Origin: Planctomycetaceae bacterium
GTDB taxonomy: Bacteria; Planctomycetota; Planctomycetia; Pirellulales; Pirellulaceae
Direction: 5' to 3'
Assembly: GCA_002726245.1 (NCBI GenBank)
Contig: PBSM01000187.1
Span: forward strand, 1-48,863
Length of the DNA stretch: 48,863 nt
How positions within the stretch are numbered: position 1 is the first letter of the stretch; each line of letters starts with the position of its first letter. Made by a program: the position numbers and the translations under genes. Below are positions 43,691-48,863 of this stretch, piece by piece. The notes under the pieces were generated by a model that saw nothing but the letters and a program-made list of their open reading frames with translations, was not told the DNA's origin and searched no databases.

Positions 43691-44161
43691 ATGGCAGACT
43701 GGTTAGAAGAAGGACAAAACGCGCCGGACTTTACACTCGCAGCGGATGACGGCGGCGAAGTGACGCTCTCGGGTCTTCAAGGCAGTCCGGTTGTTCTGTT
43801 CTTCTATCCCAAAGACGACACGCCTGGCTGAACACGCGAAGCATGTGCGTTTCGTGACCGGCAAAGCCAACTCACGCAACTCGGTGCCAAGGTCTTTGGC
43901 ATTAGCCCCGACTCGGTCGATAGCCACATCAGCTTTCGGGACAAGTTTGATCTTAACTTTCCATTGCTTGCAGACCTCGACCACGACGTCTCCGAACGAT
44001 ACGGTGCTTGGCGTGAGAAGAATATGTACGGCAAAAAATCGATGGGCATCCAACGCTCGACATTCCTGATCGATTCCGCCGGCAAGGTGGCTAAGATCTG
44101 GAAGCGAGTTGATGTGGATGGGCATGATGAGCAAGTGATCGAGGCGCTGGGTCAACTATAG
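43691..44161 (+). CDS. Peroxiredoxin (Bcp/PrxQ type) with UGA at the peroxidatic position, likely selenoprotein
   Basis: A thiol/selenol peroxidase that reduces peroxides. The start ATG 43691 follows AAAGGAG. Translation gives FTLAADDGGEVTLSGLQG and VVLFFYPKDDTPG, then TGA at 43829-43831 (codon 47). The same frame then continues TREACAFRDRQSQLTQLG, KVFGISPDSVDSHISF, FPLLADLDHDVSERYGAW and STFLIDSAGKVAKIW to TAG at 44159-44161, for 156 residues in all. In Bcp/PrxQ proteins position 47 is the catalytic cysteine (PGCT) and Cys52 the resolving one. UGA replaces exactly that cysteine while every other family feature is intact. Selenocysteine insertion is therefore the best reading; a nonsense mutation is the alternative. 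UGA is the normal stop for neighbouring genes, so it is not reassigned to Trp. Confidence 0.82.
43829..43856 (+). promoter_or_regulatory. UGA codon and candidate bacterial SECIS hairpin
   Basis: Directly after the UGA the message can fold. CACG (43833-43836) pairs with CGUG (43853-43856), then GAA with UUU and GC with GC, closing an AUGU loop (43843-43846). An alternative fold pairs ACGC (43834-43837) with GCGU (43847-43850) and leaves a nine-base loop that starts with G. A hairpin this close to the UGA with an exposed loop guanine is what bacterial SelB-dependent decoding needs. No folding energy was computed. Confidence 0.5.
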
Positions 44162-44285
44162 CGAAGCAAGGAAGAACTTCACCGGTTCATCACGTTTACC
44201 TGGGACTCCAGCAGTTTCCTTTCAGAAACGGCCCGCCGTGGCCGATCTATCGATTGGTAGACTTTAACGGTTAGGGTGACTTTGC

Positions 44286-45746
44286 GTGCTAGCAGCGATG
44301 TCGTCCCGGCCTAAGCCTTACGCAGGAGCTGGTACGGTGGCGGAACAAAAGGATGAAAGCCCGAAGGAAGATCGTGTAACGCGAATCGATGGCGCGCATC
44401 AGGTCCGATCGAAGGAACTCGAGAAGCCAGTACTGCCGTCACAGGAGAGCGCGGAAGCGGCGGCTGGTGCCAGCGGGCCACATGACGGCGAGCAACTGCG
44501 GAATCAGGCCGGGCAACTGGCTCGCCACTTGCGGCTGAAGCAGCAGCAGATCGATCATCGAGAGACGCAACTCAACGCGCGCGTGGCGCAACTCGAACGG
44601 GAACTGCGTTCGACTCGCCTATCCTCCCAGGAGCGAGAGCACTCGTTTCGCGAACGCGAGCAGGAGCTACAGCAGCAGGTCATCGACCTCCGTCAGCAAT
44701 TGCAGTCGCATGCAGCCGCCGAAGTCTCTGCCGAGCAGATTCAAGATCGCGAAGCAGCCGAGCGTCGCAAGCGTGAAGCGGATCTGGAACGACGCGAACG
44801 ACGGCTGCTGGAAGGGCAGACTCGCATTGCGGCGGAAGCCGACTCGCTGCGGATCGCCGTCGATCGATTGCGGGCTGAACGCACCGAAGTTGAACGCGAG
44901 TTACAGATCGACCGGCAACAGCTAGTGCTTCGCGAGACAGAGCTTGTCGAGAAAGAGCGCAGCCTACTAGCGAATGTAGAGCGGAGTCGCGCTGCCGCGG
45001 AAACGCAAGCCAGGCAGATGGGTCGTACGTCCGACGAGGAACGTGCCGCGGTAAGTAAGTTGCAAGAGAAAGAAGCGGCTGTCGTGAAAGCGTCGCTTTG
45101 GTTAGATGAGCAGATGCAATCGCTGGAAGAAGAACGTCGGCTGTTCGACCAAGAGCGGTCGGCAGTGCAAGAAGAGAATGCACAGCAGCGATCGTCATTC
45201 GAGCAATGGAAGCAGGACGCTGAGCAAGACGTGGCCGCGACGCGCGAGAAGCTTGCTCGACGGCAAGCCACTCTCGACGAGGCCCGCGAATCCATCGAGC
45301 AGATGAAACGGGAAGTTCACGAACTGCATCGTGAAGCGATCGAAATGAGTATGGTCGCGGAACAATTATGGCAGCGTCTGGCCAAGCGAGGTTCGGTCGC
45401 GGAGCTCACAAGTTCGCTGGGCAAGCTGCGAGCGAAGCTGGCTGATGAGTTCCGATTGTCGCAGGACGAACTGAGTCACAAGGAACAGGAACTGCACCGC
45501 TTGGCCGCGAAGTTGGGCGACAAGCAGGATCAGCTCAAGGAGCAGCGAGCCGATTTACAGGAGTGGCTAGAGAGACGGTACACCGGTATTGAAGATCAGG
45601 CTGCTCGTCTGGTCGCTCGCGAGCTGGAACTGGACGAGCAGCAGACAGAGATCCAGACGCGAGAAGCTACTTGGCGTGAAGAGCGACGGCAACTGCAGGC
45701 TCAGTTGAGGGAAGTGACAAAGCGTCTGGTGCCAGTTGCCGCGTGA
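44286..45746 (+). CDS. Long coiled-coil protein, unknown function
   Basis: A 486-residue cytosolic protein. The start GTG 44286 lies after TTAGGGTG; ATG 44298 (MSSRPKPYAGAGTVAEQ) is an equally good alternative. After a polar N-terminal tail of about 70 residues, almost the whole chain (about 75-480) is charged coiled coil rich in Glu, Arg and Gln, with heptad-like repeats such as ELRSTRLSSQEREHSFRERE and LELDEQQTEIQTREATWREE. No membrane helix, nucleotide-binding motif or catalytic signature is seen. A structural or scaffolding role is plausible but unproven. The gene ends against hairpin B and converges with the glycine-rich gene. Confidence 0.8.
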   Translation: MLAAMSSRPKPYAGAGTVAEQKDESPKEDRVTRIDGAHQVRSKELEKPVLPSQESAEAAAGASGPHDGEQLRNQAGQLARHLRLKQQQIDHRETQLNARVAQLERELRSTRLSSQEREHSFREREQELQQQVIDLRQQLQSHAAAEVSAEQIQDREAAERRKREADLERRERRLLEGQTRIAAEADSLRIAVDRLRAERTEVERELQIDRQQLVLRETELVEKERSLLANVERSRAAAETQARQMGRTSDEERAAVSKLQEKEAAVVKASLWLDEQMQSLEEERRLFDQERSAVQEENAQQRSSFEQWKQDAEQDVAATREKLARRQATLDEARESIEQMKREVHELHREAIEMSMVAEQLWQRLAKRGSVAELTSSLGKLRAKLADEFRLSQDELSHKEQELHRLAAKLGDKQDQLKEQRADLQEWLERRYTGIEDQAARLVARELELDEQQTEIQTREATWREERRQLQAQLREVTKRLVPVAA

Positions 45747-45751
45747 AGGTT

Positions 45752-45804
45752 GGAGTCCCGCCTTTAGGCGGTACGCCCGATAACCGCCTAAAGGCGGGAC
45801 TCCA
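45752..45804. repeat. Perfect hairpin repeat B, copy 2, between convergent genes
   Basis: TGGAGTCCCGCCTTTAGGCG with two more bases (45752-45773) is an exact reverse complement of 45783-45804, with a nine-base loop. It lies six bases after the coiled-coil gene stop and 68 bases before the end of the glycine-rich gene, so it could terminate transcription in both directions, though no U-run is evident. An imperfect relative is at 11953-12016. Confidence 0.9.
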
Positions 45805-45871
45805 GCAACAAAACAAGGCACCGCTCTAAATCAGAGTGATGCCTCGTTGTTGATTCAAGTTCGTACTGATC

Positions 45872-46774
45872 TTAACCGCCAGCTTGGCTTTGACCGGTGC
45901 GATAAGGGGTCTCGCCGGGGCTTTCTACCGCCGGCTTGCTGTTCTTGGCACGGGTTGTTGCTTCGCCGGTAATGCGGACGGCTAGAGCCAGCTCTTGCCG
46001 CGAGAAGAATCTCTGGTTGCCCAGGTACTTCGACTCGACGCGGTTCTTACCGGCCAGCTCTTGCCAACTCATTCCATTCGCCAGATTCCAAGCAGCAGCT
46101 TGCGCCGAGTTCTGGGGGATTTCGCGGTAACCCAGCATCTTGCAAACTTCAATCACCTTCGGGTCTTTGGTGAGTGTGCTGATCGGAACGATCTTGTATT
46201 TCATGCGAGGTGTCGGATCCGGTTTACCGTGTTCGAGGCAAACACAGGGCAGCTTGATCTTGCCGACTTTTTCGGGAGCAACATTGAAGAAGCCACCGCC
46301 GCCGCCGCCGAAGCCACCACCACCGCCGCCGCCGAAGCCGCCGCCGCCCATTCCACCGCCGCCGCCGCCGAAGCCACCGCCGCCACCGCCGAGGCCTTGA
46401 CCGCCGCCGCCACCGCCGCCACCCAAGCCGCCGCCACCGCCGCCAAGACCACCACCGCCGCCACCAAATCCGCCGCCGCCACCACCAAACTGTGCCAGAA
46501 CAGGCACGCCGGCGAACGCTTCAGGCAACTTGATGGAAAGTGGTTTGTCGGTCTTGTTCTTAATGATGACATTGGCTTGGGTTGCATCCTTGGGGATGAA
46601 CGTCACTTCAATGTCACCATCATCCATCGCCTCGAACAATCCAACTTCCCGCGCGTTCTTATCGCGGGCTGGACGTCGCGCACGCTTCTCTGCGTTGGCG
46701 AACGTCGGGGCGAAGACCATCACAAACACTACGGACGTGCTCGCAACCCAATGGGAGAGCTTCTGCAACGTCAT
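45872..46774 (-). CDS. Secreted protein with a poly-glycine tract
   Basis: A 300-residue exported protein. The start ATG 46774 follows AGGAGG; a longer in-frame start exists but is not favoured. The signal peptide is MTLQKLSHWVASTSVVFVMV, ending near FANAEK. Then comes a short conserved domain (GLFEAMDDGDIEVTFIPKDA, NVIIKNKTDKPLSIKLPEAF). A tract at residues about 95-162 is nearly only glycine, broken by Phe, Leu, Met and Gln. A C-terminal part follows (PCVCLEHGKPDPTPRMKYKI, VCKMLGYREIPQNSAQAAAW). The tract is encoded by GCC/GCCACC repeats on the plus strand, which may vary in length by slippage. It may be an envelope or matrix protein; no function is recognised. Confidence 0.82.
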   Translation of the reverse strand: MTLQKLSHWVASTSVVFVMVFAPTFANAEKRARRPARDKNAREVGLFEAMDDGDIEVTFIPKDATQANVIIKNKTDKPLSIKLPEAFAGVPVLAQFGGGGGGFGGGGGGLGGGGGGLGGGGGGGGQGLGGGGGGFGGGGGGMGGGGFGGGGGGGFGGGGGGFFNVAPEKVGKIKLPCVCLEHGKPDPTPRMKYKIVPISTLTKDPKVIEVCKMLGYREIPQNSAQAAAWNLANGMSWQELAGKNRVESKYLGNQRFFSRQELALAVRITGEATTRAKNSKPAVESPGETPYRTGQSQAGG

Positions 46775-47023
46775 TCTGAAAATCCTCCTGCCTGCTTCTT
46801 GTTCCGTTAGCTCGGCGTACCGAGCTACTAGCCATATCGCGATCGCACGGTAGCAGCACCCGTAGCGATACACCCCTGCATACCAGGAATACTAAGCTTT
46901 TAAGATAATCGGCGAAACACGCGTCTCCAAGTAAAAAGCCGCGAAGTTTTGCCGGACAACGGAATTAGCACAGACAGAGTACAACTCCGTCCAACCTTAA
47001 ATGGCTGGTCCTTATGGGGTAGT

Positions 47024-48295
47024 TTATGGGAGTTCAATGCACGCGAGGCGAGAATCGTCCCGGAGATAGACTCGATTGCCGGAATAGGCCGGGTGGGCCC
47101 AGGTCTCCCCGCAGACCTTGGATCGAGTGAGCTCAGCGTACCCATCTGGCGTGAATCGGCAGAGAACCAACTCGCCGCCGGCGTTCAGGCAGATGGCACG
47201 ATCCGACTTGCCAACCCAGACCAACGTGGCTTGGGGGTCCCTCGCGCGCGGAGTCAGACGATTCTTATCGGTCCAGACTATCTCGCCGGTCTCCAGCCGA
47301 CAGCATACGATTCCGTGCTGCTTGTCGAGCAAATAGATATGACCGTCGCGATAAAGCGGCTGGGCCATGAGGCCACGCAGGTATCGATTCTCTTCCCAGG
47401 CAAGCTCTATATCGTTGCCTGACAGTTTAATCGCCTTGGCACCTTCCCAATAGCCGCTGACGAATAGCGTCTTCTCATGATAGATGGGAGTTGCGATCGA
47501 GACGCCCATGGTGACCTTGTAATCCACTTGCCCAATCAACTTGCCGTTTTGCGGAGCAACCACCATCACATGTTCCGGTGTCCACGCCAGCAGCAGCTCG
47601 CGCGAACCGTCTTTCGCCAGGATCGGGGTACAGTAGCCTGCTGGATCGTCGCCAACACGCCACCTCTCCTCGCCCGTCCTGGCATCGAAGGCGATAAAGC
47701 AACCGTTCGGTTTGGCTCCTGCATGCAGGATGACCGCGTCGCGATATATCACGGGCGAAGCCGCGAATCCCCACGTCGGCTGCCGAGCTTTGAGTTCTCG
47801 GACGAGATCTTTTTTCCAGATCGTCTCACCCGTGATGGCATCGAGACATCGCACATGGCCGACCGCTCCGAGCGTGTAAACTCGCCCCTGGTGGATGGTC
47901 GGAGTCGAACGTGGTCCCTTGCCATGGTCGAGATCTCCGTAGTCGGCCTTGTAAGCTGAAGTCCAGAGTAACCGGCCGCCACCAGCGTCAAAGCAGACGA
48001 TTCGCTCGGTCTCCGCTTGTCGATCAAGGGTGTAGACCCGTCCTCCAGCAACTGCCAAACCGGAGAATCCCGGGCCAACTTTGGCCTCCCAGATGACAGG
48101 AAGCTTCTCGGGCCAGCTTTCCAGCAACGGCGGGGCGTCCCAGTGACCATTCGCGTGCGGGCCTCGCCAGTTGGGCCAGTCCTCATCGGCCGAGAGCCTG
48201 CTGACGGAGCTTCCCATGACTAGCAGAGAAAGAATCAGCGAGATTATCGTCGAGTTGTGCCTTAGCTTCCGTTGACAGTTTTCACTTAGACTCAT
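47024..48295 (-). CDS. Second secreted PQQ-type beta-propeller protein
   Basis: A 423-residue protein. The start ATG 48295 (MSLSENCQRKLRHNSTIISL) is preceded by a weak GAAG site; ATG 48358 is in frame but adds a less likely leader. An N-terminal hydrophobic signal or anchor (about residues 15-35) is followed by a mature chain opening EDWPNWRGPHANGHWDAPPL, as in the paralog at 25363-26655. Blade motifs recur: GGGRLLWTSAYKADY, ITGETIWKKDLVRELKARQ, TGEERWRVGDDPAG and TGEIVWTDKNRLTPR. Each ends in a tryptophan-containing strand. It is a BamB-like propeller and probably periplasmic. No dehydrogenase catalytic residues are identified. Confidence 0.85.
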   Translation of the reverse strand: MSLSENCQRKLRHNSTIISLILSLLVMGSSVSRLSADEDWPNWRGPHANGHWDAPPLLESWPEKLPVIWEAKVGPGFSGLAVAGGRVYTLDRQAETERIVCFDAGGGRLLWTSAYKADYGDLDHGKGPRSTPTIHQGRVYTLGAVGHVRCLDAITGETIWKKDLVRELKARQPTWGFAASPVIYRDAVILHAGAKPNGCFIAFDARTGEERWRVGDDPAGYCTPILAKDGSRELLLAWTPEHVMVVAPQNGKLIGQVDYKVTMGVSIATPIYHEKTLFVSGYWEGAKAIKLSGNDIELAWEENRYLRGLMAQPLYRDGHIYLLDKQHGIVCCRLETGEIVWTDKNRLTPRARDPQATLVWVGKSDRAICLNAGGELVLCRFTPDGYAELTRSKVCGETWAHPAYSGNRVYLRDDSRLACIELP

Positions 48296-48863
48296 TACAC
48301 TTCGTCTCTTCACGAGTTGTTGTGTTTTGACTGGATTGTAACAGGAAACCGTCGTCATCTTTTGCTTGCATGACGGCTTGTCAATGGATTGATCGGGAGC
48401 ATGAACTGGCTCCGTAAGTCCTTTGAAGGACGCCGCTTACTTCCCACCTCGCGACGTTCCCCTCGGCTGATTTTTCGCGAATCGGCGATTCGAGTCGTGT
48501 GCATTTCGTTTCTGGCACGCTCCCTTTGGGTGAGGGGCAGCGACGCGCGCGACGCCACGACTAGCCTTTTACAACCGAGCCCATTGATGAAGCCCTTAGG
48601 TTTACTCACATTTCTTCCTCGTCCCGAAGGGACGAAATGATGTAGCCGGGGGTGTAAACCCCCGGAAATGGTACAGCATGAACAAGCAGAGCCCCGGAGG
48701 GGCGACATTCTTGAGACGGGGACACCCCATGTCGCCCCTCCGGGCAACGCCGTGAAGGAGTTTTGTGCTGGGAAAACTGGGGTTTGCATAGATCGGAGTT
48801 CATGAAAGAAAGCCAGATTCCTCCTCGTCTCACAACTGAACACGATTCAGTCAGAAAGGAGTC
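48296..48863. other. Right-end intergenic stretch with repeat cluster
   Basis: Upstream of the propeller start there is no convincing gene. The last part (48620-48744) is the repeat cluster described separately. The remaining bases 48296-48619 show no coding signal on either strand and should contain the promoter of the minus-strand propeller gene. The window ends before any further gene can be called. Confidence 0.45.
48620..48744. repeat. Nested palindrome cluster related to element D
   Basis: Units of the type GTCCCGAAGGGAC, CCGGGGGTGTAAACCCCCGG and GCCCCGGAGGGGC/GCCCCTCCGGG follow one another, with the outer and inner pairs again being inverted. The arrangement and the GTGTAAAC-centred arm parallel the composite at 22936-23079, where GGGGCGTAAGCCCC occupies the same place. 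Such blocks appear widespread in planctomycete genomes from what I recall, but no copy number could be counted here. Confidence 0.8.

Noticed and set aside
43649..43831. Stand-alone 60-residue protein ending at TGA 43829
   Set aside because: The frame continues with the rest of a peroxiredoxin after the TGA, so a short independent gene is not sensible.
43964..44161. Stand-alone 65-residue protein at the 3' part of the peroxiredoxin
   Set aside because: It is the C-terminal half of the UGA-containing peroxiredoxin, with no start signal of its own.
46140..46400. Proline-rich plus-strand open frame opposite the glycine-rich gene
   Set aside because: It is the reverse-strand image of the poly-glycine tract, with no ribosome site or recognisable domain.
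46289..46492. Possible CRISPR or direct-repeat array in the GCC-rich stretch
   Set aside because: The units are codon-sized, with no spacers of constant length, and the stretch is in frame as a glycine tract within a signal-peptide protein.

Overview
The window looks like about 49 kb of a planctomycete chromosome, with moderately high GC. Several gene families point that way from family knowledge: a bacterial deoxyhypusine-synthase-like protein, secreted PQQ-type beta-propeller proteins, a gliding-type ABC ATPase followed by a fused permease/GldG-like protein and a DUF4340 protein, an FHA-GAF-sigma54 activator, a PIN-TRAM membrane protein and a secreted toroid protein with a CXXCH motif. Many intergenic stretches hold nested palindromic repeats. 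No database search was possible, so the lineage is an inference. I saw no rRNA, tRNA, CRISPR array or intact insertion sequence.

Layout. 1-5500: a decayed HTH fragment, then two abutting hypothetical genes, the first a 1215-residue membrane protein built from alternating helical repeats. 5500-10900: a C5-methyltransferase remnant, a deoxyhypusine-synthase-like gene and an alpha-glucan phosphorylase (minus strand), an acyl-CoA dehydrogenase pseudogene and an APS kinase. 11.2-16.6 kb: the ABC / GldF-GldG fusion / DUF4340 operon. 16.7-18.0 kb: a decaying patch with DUF971, a gutted cysteine-desulfurase-like gene and a frameshifted Uma2 gene. 18-30 kb: a phenylacetate-CoA-ligase-like gene, an MFS transporter, a minus-strand operon (PQQ propeller, fused 5-oxoprolinase/hydantoinase, small membrane protein) and a coupled pair (sigma54 activator, YheT-type hydrolase). 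30-40 kb: sirohydrochlorin-chelatase-like protein, tail-specific protease, toroid protein, UvrA, dGTPase-like HD hydrolase and PIN-TRAM protein. 40-44.2 kb: an operon of RsfS, ArgRS and a beta-class DNA methyltransferase, then a peroxiredoxin whose peroxidatic position is a UGA codon. 44.2-48.9 kb: a coiled-coil protein, a secreted glycine-rich protein, a second PQQ propeller and a repeat cluster.

The strongest result is the UGA-containing peroxiredoxin at 43691-44161. Reading continues in frame for 109 further codons with full Bcp/PrxQ similarity, and UGA sits exactly where the family has its catalytic cysteine, so selenocysteine is the best explanation. The second is a set of palindromic elements. 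Three near-identical 28-29 bp inverted repeats with variable loops recur across the window. One of them, with an unrelated nested palindrome, lies in frame inside the 5-oxoprolinase gene and adds about 85 codons to its interdomain linker. Another supplies the stop codon of the DUF971 gene. The third is that two pseudogenes have lost their middles but kept recognisable N- and C-terminal ends.
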